From positions 1-64,000 of the forward strand of contig JACATO010002130.1 in the NCBI GenBank assembly GCA_018389105.1: 64,000 nt of DNA, in the 5' to 3' direction. Position numbers and translations under genes: made by a program. The DNA comes from Nautilus pompilius (taxonomy: Eukaryota > Mollusca > Cephalopoda > Nautilida > Nautilidae). Position 1 is the stretch's first letter, and every line of letters begins with the position of its first letter. Positions 1-11,407 of the stretch are shown here, in pieces. The notes under the pieces were generated by a model. It saw nothing but the letters and a program-made list of their open reading frames with translations, made no database searches and had not been told where the DNA came from.

Positions 1-1533
1 TTCCTGGTACAACGAGCGGTCCCCCCGTGTGCTGGAGCTACAGGGTTTTAGCCAAAATGATTTTGGAACGAAATATGGATTGAACATAAAATTTAAGGCT
101 GACCTCGGATGTCGGTAAATTAAATGATTAATATTTTGGTTTAAATGTATGTACATTTTAAGCCATCATTAATAACATTCTGACTTAAATTTACCTTCAA
201 AATAGGACAAATATCATTTAGAGGACACATTTCGCAGGGATGTCTCCCGCTCAAAAATCGCGCCAAGTTGAGGTGAGAGGTAGTCTGCTCGGATGGTGGG
301 ACTAGCGATGGAATGAAGAGAGATATGTGTGTGTGTCTGTCTCTTTCTATTCAGGTTTGTCTGTCTTTCCTTACAAGTAGATTATCTCGTTGGTTTCTGA
401 AATTAAATAACGGAGTAATTAGATGATGATGTTAAATGACGACTAGGAGAGCGGGTAGTGACTGTGACTGGGTGTCTGGTGTCTCGTGCTCTGGAGCTCC
501 TCGGTACAGTCGGACAGGTGTCGGGGGGAAGACCGGTGAGAGGAGATGAATTAAAGCTTCTTCGGGCGATGGGAGAGTGAGACAGTTGTTGGGTTAGGGC
601 TCCGACTTTGAAAACCAGTTTTATGAGGCTGTAAGTGCACTCACTGGCTCTAAGTAGTCGGCCACAACAGCGAGGTTAATCTAATAAAACAATGGCTTCT
701 CAATGGCGAAGTCACCACAAGGGGCCAATTTCATTGTCTGTCAGAGGAATAATTGTAAACTGACCACCCTAAATTTAGAAATATCCTTCAGCGAGCTTCG
801 AGTTGAGAAATACTATACGCTACTGACTTCAGTCACTCTCCAATTTCCTACAAGATGATTATCTTTTGTAGATGTTACACAAAATTTTGGTGGATGATAA
901 TGCAGAAATACAATAATACAATGTACTGTACTGTACTTACTGTACTGTACTGTATTGTACTGTACTGACTTCAATTAAAAATATGACCTAATAAACCCAT
1001 GTATTACCGTCTGCTGTGATTATCAAATTAAAATCTTGCAAAATCAAAGTTCTGTTGATGTAAAAAGAAATCGTAATAGATCTGGATAAAAATTACTTCT
1101 ACATGAACATAAGAAAATCTGGACACCTTTCTGAATTCAGCATTTAAAGATTTTGCTGTAATAATATAGCAAAGCCTGAAGATTGTATCCTATCAGGTAG
1201 ACATTCCCACCGATTTGGTTAGGGCCATGCAATGTAAGGAACCATTTGAGGTGAATTTATATTAATTGTGCCTGGTGGTCATGACTACTGTATACGTTTT
1301 AAGGTATGTGAATTGCTAGCAACATTTCATTTGAATTATTCATGTAAATTAAACAGAATAATGAAAAGTGAATCTAGTATGTTTTCCATGGATTTACTGT
1401 TAATGAAAGTATTCCTGAAAATGATATGTATGTATTTGTGAGAAACAGTCACCATGGTGCGCAATGAATTTTGTTTCCCTTGTGTAGATACACATTGGTA
1501 TGTTTCATTTTACAGCAATGTTCAACTTTTCAG
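1..1533. other. 5' flank, no recognised exon; GC-richer patch and pentanucleotide repeat
   Basis: No exon could be supported here. About 230-600 is richer in G, C and CpG than its surroundings and could be a weak promoter region, but no start codon joins it to the RAD50-like exon at 1534. The RAD50 Walker A motif (GPNGAGKT in the family) was looked for in this stretch and not seen, so the ATP-binding exons lie upstream of the window or are missing. A short run of imperfect CTGTA units sits at about 917-966. Confidence 0.5.
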
Positions 1534-1638
1534 CCAAAGAAAGTTGAAATGCGGATGCTAGATGGCATCATCACATGTTGTGGACCAGATGAGGAAAATA
1601 AAAGCATTACTCAGAAATGTGGTGACGTTGACAGAGAG
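1534..1638 (+). pseudogene. RAD50: RAD50-like exon a
   Basis: A 35-codon phase 0-0 exon preceded by a pyrimidine tract and cag and followed by gtacta. It reads PKKVEMRMLDGIITCC... ending in CGDVDRE. It aligns with the KTLEGVITR...KCAEIDREM stretch of vertebrate RAD50, just before the Q-loop exon. Confidence 0.8.
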
Positions 1639-2374
1639 GTACTATGCAGGTTTGTCACAGATTTCAAATGTCAACCTGGTTAGAATCAATAATATTTCAT
1701 GTAAAGCAATCATCATAATTGAAACAACCTCAGCTCATCATGCATGTCTATTATAATGATCTTTGTTAGTATCCAAATGAACAATAGTATCTTTGCCATA
1801 CAAGGTGATGAAATTAATTTCTGCTTTGGAATGTTTTTTTAAAAGTAGGTAATGGGAGAAAGATTAAGCAACAAATTGTGTATACTAATTAATATCAAAT
1901 TAATACTTAATTTTGTGTCTACTCAAGTGAAGTAACTGCTAAATGCATTGATCATTGCCATTAATTTATTTTGCCCCTTGGTTTGTGAAACATTTTAACC
2001 TGCTTTGAGACTCATCTTTACCAAGAAACTTATTTTGAAAGTGTTCTTGCACAACTGATTTTTATTTATTTTTTTTTTTTGCATAAGAAAAATCCCCTTA
2101 ATAACTCATTTTGTACGGCTCTTGAAATCCTGCGGTGTGCTGGAATTTTATTCAGCTTTTCTTTTCCTAAATTTGTAGACAAGCATTAGCGAGGTTACAG
2201 AGCTGGTTGTGGGGAGTTTTATGCTAAATTTAAAAAAATACATGATTTGTGTGGCTTTCTTAGTATTTACATTTAATTATTCAGAGCAAGTTTATTCATA
2301 TTAGGGCATAAAAGGGTGTTGCTTTGTATAATAGATTTTTTGCCTTCTTGACCATTTTGAAAGAAATAATGATT

Positions 2375-4127
2375 ACACTGGTCAACACAATATTTTTGGC
2401 AGGAAAAGTGAGACTGGTTTCTGGGGTTTTCAAGGGCGCTGAATCCGAATCTGACATTTGTTTTTTCAAGTTGGCTCTAGTTTTGGAGATATCACAGGGG
2501 GGTCGTTCGTCTGAAATCACCCATTCGCGACCATAACTAAACGTACAAAAAACGGCTAAATAGTGCAAAAATGTCAGATATTGATTTTTATGATAATCCA
2601 AAACCACAAAGACAGTGTAAAATCTCAATCTAACAAGTTAAGTTAGATATAACATCATTTCATTTATTAATAAATGAACACTTTTCATATATTTCGAGAA
2701 TATACAAAAAATTTGCTAAAAATTTGCTGAATTTTAATTCTCCAAGGGAAAAAAACATTTACATAATCAGTTATATATCATAAATTAATGCAAAGCATTA
2801 TTATACACTAGATTCTTAGTTACAATGAACACACCAAACAATATTTTATTCACAAAAGTGAAATTGACGTTTATACGATTTTCGCTTGTGAGCAACTTTC
2901 GGGCAGTCTCTCAAAAGGTTCCAGCAGTAGTCTGCCATCATGTGCTCATCCCATTTGCCTTGATACCTCTCTTCCATTGTTTTGATGTCTTGATGGAATC
3001 TCTCTCCTTGCTCCTCACTGTAATCACCAAGATTACCAGGAAATCTGTCGAGGTGGCTAAACAAGAAATGAACTTTGATGCTCACATTTGCCCCTAGTTT
3101 TTCGTATGCAGTAAGCATCTTACGGACGAATTGCTTGTAATTGTCAGCTTTGTGATTTCCCAAAAAGTTTGTCACTACATCTGTGAAGGACACCCAAGCA
3201 TTTAACTCAACCATGTTCATATGATTAGTGAAGTCAGAATCCCTCATGAGCGTTCGAATCTGAGGTCCATCGAAGATGCCACCTTTAGCTTTTTCGATGG
3301 AAAGACCTGGAAATTGCCTGCATATGTACTTGAAGCAATCCCCATCTTTGTTCAACGCCTTAACAAACTGCTTCATGAGCCCTAGTTTTATGTGCAATGG
3401 AGGGAAGATGATTCTATCCCTGGGTACCAAAGGCTCATTGATGACGTTGGCTGTGCCGACTTCGAGACTTTCTCGTTCTGGCCAGTTCTCCCTTCTCCAG
3501 TGCTGGATTCTTGCTCTGCTATCCCACAAACAAAGAAAGCAGGGATACTTTGTGTACCCACTTTGCTGACCAAGCAGAAAATTCACCATTTTCAAGTCCA
3601 CACAAATCAGCCATTTATGAGTGTTGTAATTTAGCTTTTCAAGAACAAATTGGATACCATCATACTCTTCTTTCATCTTGGTAGAATGGCCAAGTGGTAC
3701 AGGAGCAAACTTATTGCCATTATGCAAAAGTACAACTTTTAGACTTGCTTTCGAGCTATCTATAAAGAGACGCCAATCTGCTGGGTCATATGACGAGATC
3801 CCCATGCAGTTAAGAAGTGCAGAAACGTCATTACAAAAGATCAGGTCATCTTCTTTAGAAAAGAAACGAAGCAAGCTGCCTTCCCTTGTCCTATAGTATG
3901 TTATAATGATTCAATAATATCAGAAAATTATTATTTACTGCTTCTATATTGAAGTATTTCAGGGAGAATTTTAGCAGTTTAGGCTTATTTGAGGCTATCA
4001 ATATCTTCTAAACTAGAGCCAATCAGACAAAACCAATGTTATATTCGTAATCAGCGACCTTCAAAACCCCAGAAAACACTCCTAGATGGTCTGCCAAAGA
4101 AAAAAAATAAAAATTTGTTGACCAGTG
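2375..4127 (-). mobile_element. DNA transposon with about 110-bp inverted repeats and an uncharacterised ORF
   Basis: The ends ACACTGGTCAACA (2375) and TGTTGACCAGTGT (to 4127) are inverted repeats. The inverted similarity continues inward for about 110 bp: TTTCTGGGGTTTT and TGGCTCTAGTTT near 2417-2480 match the reverse complement of about 4020-4080. It also continues outward as ATGATT against AATCAT with one indel, so the true tip is uncertain. The element carries one long minus-strand ORF (2846-3874). I saw no clear target duplication beyond possible TA-like bases. It lies in the first visible intron of the RAD50-like locus. Confidence 0.75.
2846..3874 (-). CDS. Uncharacterised transposon-encoded protein (candidate transposase)
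   Basis: The uninterrupted frame runs to about 3910 at its 5' side with no obvious ATG, where it reads YYRTREGSLLRFFSKEDD; it may be spliced or 5'-truncated. It ends at 2846. Visible features are a WRLFIDSSKASLKVVLLHNGN segment, a conserved VDLKMVNFLLGQQSGYTKYP stretch followed by CFLCLWDSRAR (possible zinc or metal site with the two Cys), a PPLHIKLGLMKQFVKAL helix, GIFDGPQIR, and a C-terminal SEEQGERFHQDIKTMEERYQ block. I recall closely similar multicopy proteins predicted in many invertebrate genomes, always without a named domain. Long inverted repeats around it suggest it mobilises the element. Acidic residues in LICVDLK, SHLDRFPG and EEQGERFHQD are candidate catalytic residues; this is inference. 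Confidence 0.7.
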   Translation of the reverse strand: MLRFFSKEDDLIFCNDVSALLNCMGISSYDPADWRLFIDSSKASLKVVLLHNGNKFAPVPLGHSTKMKEEYDGIQFVLEKLNYNTHKWLICVDLKMVNFLLGQQSGYTKYPCFLCLWDSRARIQHWRRENWPERESLEVGTANVINEPLVPRDRIIFPPLHIKLGLMKQFVKALNKDGDCFKYICRQFPGLSIEKAKGGIFDGPQIRTLMRDSDFTNHMNMVELNAWVSFTDVVTNFLGNHKADNYKQFVRKMLTAYEKLGANVSIKVHFLFSHLDRFPGNLGDYSEEQGERFHQDIKTMEERYQGKWDEHMMADYCWNLLRDCPKVAHKRKSYKRQFHFCE

Positions 4128-4129
4128 TT

Positions 4130-4798
4130 AATCATAGTATATGACCATCAGGGAGTCTCCTGAGGTCATCAGAAAAGGCCATAACTATACTAAAAATAAA
4201 AATGATAGTATGGAGAAATTTTGCTTGTATAAATTGTGATATAGAATTTCTGTCAATGAATGATGTTTTTCGTTTATTTGTCCAACTCCAAAATCTGTAT
4301 TTTTCGATTCATCTGTGTTTAAAATACACGTTCTGTAAATCAGAGATTATGTAGCCTTGTGTATACCAATGATGATGCTCAAACACACTAATATACGTAC
4401 AAATTATCAAGGGGAGGATGACTTCTCCAGTGTAGTTTATTTCCCATTTTAAATTACTACTATTATTATTGTATTTAGGATTTAGTTAAGCTTACCATGA
4501 ACGAGTTATACTGTTGTAGCCAGTAGCAGGGATTCTGTCCCCCTTGTCTGCTGGCCTCTGTGATTTTCCTTCACTTCCAGTCAGAAGATTGATGGTTTTT
4601 TGTTTCTTTTCATTGGTGTGGCTGGATCAGGAAAGTTGTACTAGTCGTGTTTTCACACAATTCCTCCTCCTCCTCCTCCCTTTTTTCCTGGGTCCCAAGC
4701 TGATATAATAACTAAAAGCTATACAACTAACAGTAGAAATAAATAATTTATTCCTTTACATACATTTTTATTTTTTCTTTATTTTATTTTATTTTTAG
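4130..4798. other. Intron sequence of the RAD50-like locus
   Basis: AT-rich, with a short CTC/CCT run at about 4661-4680 and a pyrimidine-rich tract leading to the acceptor at 4798. Nothing else is supported. Confidence 0.5.
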
Positions 4799-4872
4799 AT
4801 GGTTACAGCTCTTGTAGTTTCTAAGCCAGTGTTGGAAAAGGTGATATTCTTCCATCAGGACGATTCAAACTG
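4799..4872 (+). pseudogene. RAD50: RAD50-like Q-loop exon
   Basis: A 74-nt exon after tttttag, ending before gtaggt in phase 2. It reads MVTALVVSKPVLEKV then IFFHQDDSNW. Vertebrate RAD50 has [24 protein letters not shown] at this place; the Gln that contacts the nucleotide-bound magnesium (Q-loop) is kept. The initial ATG follows directly on the DRE of the previous exon and is internal, not a start. Confidence 0.85.
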
Positions 4873-6748
4873 GTAGGTAAATTAATTGCTCAGTTAATGC
4901 ACATATGTTGCTGGGTATTAAAGATGTCTATATGTTTTATAGTCATAAAATGTTAAAATATTTTAACATTAACTTACAGAGAAAGAAGCATGAGTTAATT
5001 TTCTTTATAAAAGGTCAAAACAAATCTAGTTTTGCTAAATTTCTCAGTGAGTTCATGCGATAACTACATCCATGTGCCTGACATTGAATCCTGCCCAAAT
5101 CAACAACCTGTCTTTATTCTCTGTGGTAATTCTAAATTTCTTGTATACAAATGTGGTTTGTTAAACTTTTATAAGTTTGAATTGAATCATTCAAACTTTG
5201 CAGAGAAAATACCTGGACTGTTTATGTTCATGTTGGGTGAATGATTGTGATGTTGAACAGTGTATTTTTTCCAAAGGTAAAGTCAAAGCATTTCCATAAA
5301 TACCAGCCTAATTAATTATGAATGAACATGCTTACAATTCAAATTTTCTTCTTTTAAATAATTAAGCGATACAGATGTAAGTGAAAATAAAATAATTTTT
5401 TTTTCATATTAATTTTTTTAAAATTGGCAGCTGCCTTTCTAAATGTTAGAAAAACTGATTGCACTTAATTAAATTTTATTATAACTAATACTTGTGAAAG
5501 AACTTTCTGTTAAAAACAGACAGTATATCTTAACTGAGAATGTAATAGTTGAATGTTTTGGACAAATGATTTGGAGATGTTTAGCAATTCACTTTAGATA
5601 AATTGTTTTAAATGACTGCTTCAGCACTAGGCCCTTGTAGAAAACATTACACTTTTGGTGTGTACTCATTAATGCTGGATGCTTTCACCTTGCAGATTTC
5701 TAATGCTCAGATGCTTCCATATCTGCTTGCGTACTACTTTCCAAACCATGCAGGTAGTATCTTCCACATCATTGTGAATGATGTACTAAAATCTCAAGAA
5801 AATTAACTCAAATTGAAGAGCCAGATGCTGCGCAGAGCTCCATGCATGACTGGATTATATTCTTTACATATATTCAGAATGAAACATCTTAAATTTAAGT
5901 AGAACTGAAAAGAAAAAAGGGGATGGCAGTGGCATTTTGGGGTGTAAATTTATCCATTGTTAACAGAAAAACAAATCAAAACTCCACAACACATACAAAA
6001 GGGAAATTCACAATCAGACTGACAGGACAAATAATGTATAGTGTGTGAATGGTAAATATACAAATTAATAACAATCATATTTGAGGAAAAAAATTCCACG
6101 AATTTTAACTTTGACTTTGAACAGGACTTTCCCAAAATCCTGACATTACCTATGTCTATTAACTGCCAGCCACATGGGTAAGTGAGGCAAAATCAAGGTT
6201 GACCAGACAAAAGAGAAACAAACTTCTCATAGATGCTCTTATCAGTGTAATCTATGTATAACTACAGTCTCAAAATTTAATGTAGTAAACTACATGAGAC
6301 CTGAAGTGGGGGATTGTCCTTAAATGTGAAGTACTATCCTCAATAGTATTTGAGAAAATAATTTATTTTAGGCCATGTAGTTTCTGCAACCAAACTCTCT
6401 AAATACCTGAAAATGGTTAGCACAAGATAAATAATGTTTTGGAAACACTATCTGACTGACTTAAAGCACTAGATACTTGATTTTCAAATTTTAATGGATA
6501 ACCATTTGCTGCTGTAATTTTTTTTATAAAAAGAATTTAATGTGGAAGTTCTTTTTAGACTTCTGTGAAATAAATGATTTTAAGTTTTTGCACAGAGACT
6601 ATCCCTTTACAAAAGATTGTTCTGAAGCAAGAAATATTACTTGATCATTATAAATATGAATATATTCATTTATTCTTAAATTTTATTTTTTAAAATTTCT
6701 CCATTATTTAAAATAGACTTTAATCTTTTGTTCGCTGCTTTTTTGTAG

Positions 6749-6854
6749 GCCACTTAGTGAAGGAAAAGCCTTGAGGGATAAATTTGATGCCAATTTTGCT
6801 TCCACACGCTATGTTAAGGCTTTAGACTGTATCAGTAAAATCAAGCAGGAGTAG
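6749..6854 (+). pseudogene. RAD50: RAD50-like exon c ending in an in-frame TAG
   Basis: Opens with G that completes the Trp codon of the preceding exon and reads PLSEGKALRDKFDANF, then ASTRYVKALDCISKIKQE. The last codon before gtaaca is TAG at 6852-6854, where the family usually has Gln. An alternative donor at 6850 (gtaggt) would remove the stop but put the next exon out of frame. Confidence 0.85.
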
Positions 6855-8478
6855 GTAACACCCTCATTTCTTTTCTTTTTTTATATATGTCTATCTAGGT
6901 TCAGAAATTGTCAAGATATCCACTTATTTAAAAATCTTATGTTAGGAAACTAAAATCAAACAAAAACTTAATAAAACTACCATTTAGCAGAATACTTTTG
7001 AAAAATTACTTATTTTGTTTTTGAAAGATGTATTATTTAAAATACACACGTTCATTTAATATTTTCTAAATTTAATTTCTGTGCTCTAGTTTTTTCTTGA
7101 ATTTAAATGACATTTGTCTCAGCATGCTTGATGCCATGACAATTTCAGTACACCTTTTGATGTCCAGCTTCTCCTGAAGAGACTTTTAGCAAATCATTGT
7201 GGAACAGATTTCCATGATAGGACAATCACAGATTATGATTCACAGTATTTCTAAAATTGCAGTAATGGAATTTCTTGCACAAAGATGCAACACCTTCAGC
7301 AACAGATTGGCTGGATTGTTGGATGTGTCTATAAGTTTCTTTCTGCTTCCTCTCCCTGTAAACAAGTCTAAATCCTCGTTGCCAAGCACTGCTCTTTAGT
7401 TCTTAACTTACAGAAACTCAACAACATATCTATTCAACAATGAATAGCATAGTTAGATGCTCATAACTATAGAAGAATATATGAAACTGAGCCTATGCCT
7501 CATAAGCAGTGATAAGAGAATATTCTGGAAAATGAGACTGACCAAACTGCGAATATTGCACTAGTGTTTAATAAAAAAGAAAGCAAAGTGAAGGGTACTC
7601 TTTTGCCATACAAAGATGAAACTCAAACAAAAACTAACATTATAAAGTTCCAGTGTATAATAGTATGCAAAACTGTTAGTTTAATAGTAAATAGTAATCT
7701 GATTTTGTCAACTATGAATTAAAAAGGTTTTTTTTTTTTTCATTTTATTTTTTAGACATCCATTGTGTGTTAATTTGGTATGGATCTGGTTTATTTCTCT
7801 CTGTCTGTTTTAGCAAAAGTTAAGTCAAACTGGCCTGTAACTCAAAGTTGAGATGTTAAGGTGGAGAAAGTGTTCACTCAACTGTTAAAAACAAGATTTT
7901 AAAACACAATCCGATTTGTGTGTGTTCGCCTGCTTGTGCATGATCACCTTGAGCATCAGCCTGAGGTAGCTAATTCCTTTAATAGATGCTTTTTCACCTG
8001 AAGAAGATTTTGAATTTTTCTGTCATGTCTCTCTTAAAATGCTATTACAACAAACCAGACATTCCAGACTTTTGTACTTTTTCTTGACTATAACTGCTGA
8101 CACATCAGATCATTCTATTAAAATTGTCTTTGAATATTCAATGAAACAAAGTGGTGAGGATTCTGTGTCTGGTCTGCCTACTCCAGGATGGATCTGATTA
8201 GTGATTTGTACAGAGGAACCAGAACCCTAACTGTTTGTATAGCTTAACATACCTGTGCCCCTCTTGGTTTTACTACGCTCACTTTCAATTTTCATTTAAC
8301 TTATTGCATATAATAATGCTAATGTTTTCCACTTTTTATATTTCTAAGAAAGTTATTACCTAAATTTTCAAACTGAGGAAATCTAAGTTTGCTAGAGGAT
8401 AAGGAAATTTAAACATAATAACTTTAATCTTGTCTTTGCCCTTTTTATGCTAATGTATTTTTTTTGTACATCTTTCAG

Positions 8479-8547
8479 GATGCCAATGTGAAGTTGTACA
8501 GGCGTGATATCAAATACCTGAAGGAGTACAAGCATAAGGCGTGTGAG
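8479..8547 (+). pseudogene. RAD50: RAD50-like exon d
   Basis: A 23-codon phase 0-0 exon after tctttcag and before gtgagt. DANVKLYRRDIKYLKEYKHK then ACE matches [21 protein letters not shown] of vertebrate RAD50, the base of the coiled coil. Confidence 0.85.
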
Positions 8548-8864
8548 GTGAGTTGTTTAGTGGATGTGTGATATTTTTTGCTAGTTTTAATGCTTTTAGA
8601 AAGAGAGAAAAAAAAAGAAATAGAGGAAGGGGGATGGACGAACATTTGTTTTTTCAGTAGTTTTTACTGTTCTTGGAAAGAAAAGAGATTAGATTGACTG
8701 AACAAGTTATAAACATTATCATGCACAGTCAAAACTAATTTTTTTTTCATTTAAAACAAAAATTTTTCATGGTTTTTGATATTGTTTAATTTAACTTTGT
8801 AGAAACACTGATCTGATTTTTAAAAAACTGATTTCCTGTGATTGTGTGTTGTTTGTTTTCCCAG

Positions 8865-8943
8865 CTAAAAGAAAATCTAGAAGCCGACCAAGCTAAACAT
8901 AAAGAATTGGAAAAATCCATAGGAACAGTTGCAGCCAGTTGAG
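8865..8943 (+). pseudogene. RAD50: RAD50-like coiled-coil exon e with terminal TGA and a frame slip
   Basis: Reads LKENLEADQAKHKELEKSIG then TVAAS, then TGA at 8940-8942 and one base before gtaagt. The next exon needs phase 0, so one surplus base or a missing pair breaks the frame near the end of this exon. Position and heptad-like composition match the coiled-coil start of RAD50. Confidence 0.7.
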
Positions 8944-9833
8944 GTAAGTTTCAAGCCTCCAGTTAGACTCTGCTATCTTTCCCTCATACTGTGAGCAGAT
9001 GCTGCCATATATTATTTTGAGTAAATTCATTCCCACAGACACCTTTGGTGGCCCTTACAGCAAGATTAGAATTGAACCTAAACTTTATTTTATTTACCCC
9101 TCAAATTACTGAATAAAATTTATTGTTATGAGAATTTATCTACGGTGCTTTTTATGTGAGCTTTTATCACCACTTGAGGGATCTAATTTTATTGTTTCAT
9201 CAAACTTTTTATGTTCCTGTCTTCAAAATTCTCTTTTGTCAACATTTCTTGTAGTTTATAATCTCACAGTTGTTTCATTGAATTTGGTGACTAATGACCA
9301 TGTCAAGTTATGTTGTTAAAGCGGGTGTAACTACTTAAAGATGTGATTTACATTTGAGGAAAAGGGGTTTTATACACATCAGTAATATTAGGAGTTGCAC
9401 AATATGAGTTCTAATCTAAACTGGCTGCCAGAAGTTATATAGTAATTAATTTTGATGGTTTTCAGTAGTTTGTTTATTAATAGCTGGCATGACCTCTCAG
9501 CTGAGAATAACTCCAACATCAAAAGAAGAGCTGAATAGAACTGCATTCTATTGGAGAACTTGATGTTAAACTGATTTTTGAAATGTAGATTTAAATAGTA
9601 AGTAATTTTATAGGCATGTTTGTAGTGATCTTGTGGAAAGATAAAGATTTTTCTATTTTAATAACGTTTTGGCAGATTGTCCTCACTTTTTAACATCCAT
9701 CCATCCCTCCCTTTTTATTAGCCTACCTGGGTGAGTCAGCTCATGATCTTTTCACTGACCAAAAATTTTTGTAGCAACGATAATTTGACATTATCTGCAG
9801 TATCTATTTTATTCTGTATAATTTTCTTTTCAG

Positions 9834-9894
9834 GAAAAGCTTGACAATCTCCTGTCCATACAAACCAAGCTCAATAAACTAACAAATGACATTG
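9834..9894 (+). pseudogene. RAD50: RAD50-like coiled-coil exon f
   Basis: After ttttcttttcag, reads EKLDNLLSIQTKLNKLTNDI and ends in phase 1 before gtaatg. It aligns with RLKEIEHNLSKIMKLDNEI in the vertebrate protein. Confidence 0.75.
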
Positions 9895-10149
9895 GTAATG
9901 TTTGCTGTATCAAACTCAACCTCCTTTTATAAATCTGATTTGTTCAGAAACCTTTGAGTTCACTGCATGAAATATCAGGTGTTTATTAACAGATATCATC
10001 TGGAAACGTGGCAATGTGCAGATTGCACAAGCAGAAACTAGCCCGAGATGGATTCAGTTTTCATTTGCTTTCATTGAATGGAAACTCGAAATTTCATGCA
10101 GTGCTTTTTCTAAAGATTAAAAAAAATGTTGTGTAGTTCCTGAAACTAG

Positions 10150-10840
10150 GGTACAGTATAATTAATATATACTAGACGTGGGTTCCCATTGTGACAGCGG
10201 TTGATGACAAAAAGACAACACACAATTTTAATATTATCGAGTGATCAAACTTTAATTTTATGAAAAGTTGAGCATTTACATCAGGAGTCATTGTTTAATG
10301 AGGCACGCATTTAATCACAACATTCTTGGCAACCACGAAATTAAAACACACTGTATTGCTAGTAATAATTACAAAGGTCTTAATAAACCTTGTTGCTGCA
10401 CTCTCAACTATAACCTCCAGGCACCTCACGCTATGGTCCAAATAACTGCAAACCCTGTTCTACGTCACTGCTCTCGACCTATTAGGATCAGCCTTTCCTC
10501 GTTCTACGTCACTGCTCTTGACCAATTAGGATTGGCCTGGCCCATTCTACGACACTGCCCTCGACCAATTAGGATCATTCTTTCCTCGTTCTTGATAAAT
10601 TAGGACAAAACAGCCCCTAAATTCAAACACATGGTTTGCTAGTAATGATTACAAAAGTCTTAATAATTCCATTATTGGTTGCCCGATTTAAACGAAACTC
10701 GCTACTGCACACCGCAGTTGGATGGCGAGAGTAAGGTGACCATAAAGTTATAGCGCTTTCTTGCACCATTTAGACGGAGTCTCGGGAACATACATACCTA
10801 CATACATACAAGATCAGAGTTTTAGTAATATATAGATAGA
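10150..10840. repeat. Composite interspersed repeat with internal about 50-bp tandem units
   Basis: Contains two direct copies of a TTGCTAGTAATnATTACAAA block (10346 and 10633) and, between them, three imperfect units built on GACCAATTAGGATC plus TCGTTCTACG (about 10455-10610). The 10225-10258 segment (TTTTAATATTATCGAGTG) recurs in the same orientation at 60371, while the 10623-10700 segment recurs inverted at 60125-60205. It ends in tacatac-type simple sequence (about 10790-10812). Confidence 0.7.
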
Positions 10841-11354
10841 ATATGAAGGGTTTAGACCAAAATTAGATTGATCAAATTTGAGTAAAATATTTTGTAGAAC
10901 AGTTTACTGAAAATGAATGGTTTCATTACTGTTGTTTCTAAATAAGGAAAAAAACAACTACTCATCATATCAAGTAATCAAAAATCTAAATTAATTAAAT
11001 TTTTGATTTACATTTTCTGCAATACTATTTTGTCAAGAAGCAGTTTCTTTCTCTTTTCCTCTTCCCCGTAAGGTTTGTGAGCAGATGGTAAACCTAGTAT
11101 ATATTGTTATTTTTTTATGGCAAATGTTTGTTGGTAATTAACCATATGCATTATCCACCTCATCTTGTTAAGAGGTCCAGCCAAATACAGCCAGTGTGAA
11201 AAATAAAGACTCCTGCCCTATGATGTTATAGCTAAACTAGTGTTAACAAGTGAAATGGAACACTTGCTTTACCTACTGCAGGCAAAAATTTCTCCAAACC
11301 ACACAAACTTTAAAAAAAAGTGTGGCAATAGAAACTATTATATTTACTTTTCAG

Positions 11355-11407
11355 AAAAATTATCTGGTGAAAAGAAACAGCTGGAAAAGGCAATTGAATA
11401 GCTTAAG
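11355..11407 (+). pseudogene. RAD50: RAD50-like coiled-coil exon g with in-frame TAG
   Basis: The phase-1 join to the previous exon gives EKLSGEKKQLEKAIE, then TAG (11399-11401), then LK and gtactt. It aligns with [20 protein letters not shown]. The join phase agrees with exon f, so the TAG is truly in frame. Confidence 0.75.

Noticed and set aside
2296..2628. 110-codon minus-strand ORF over the left inverted repeat
   Set aside because: It overlaps the transposon terminal repeat and the opposite-frame noise; no protein-like features.
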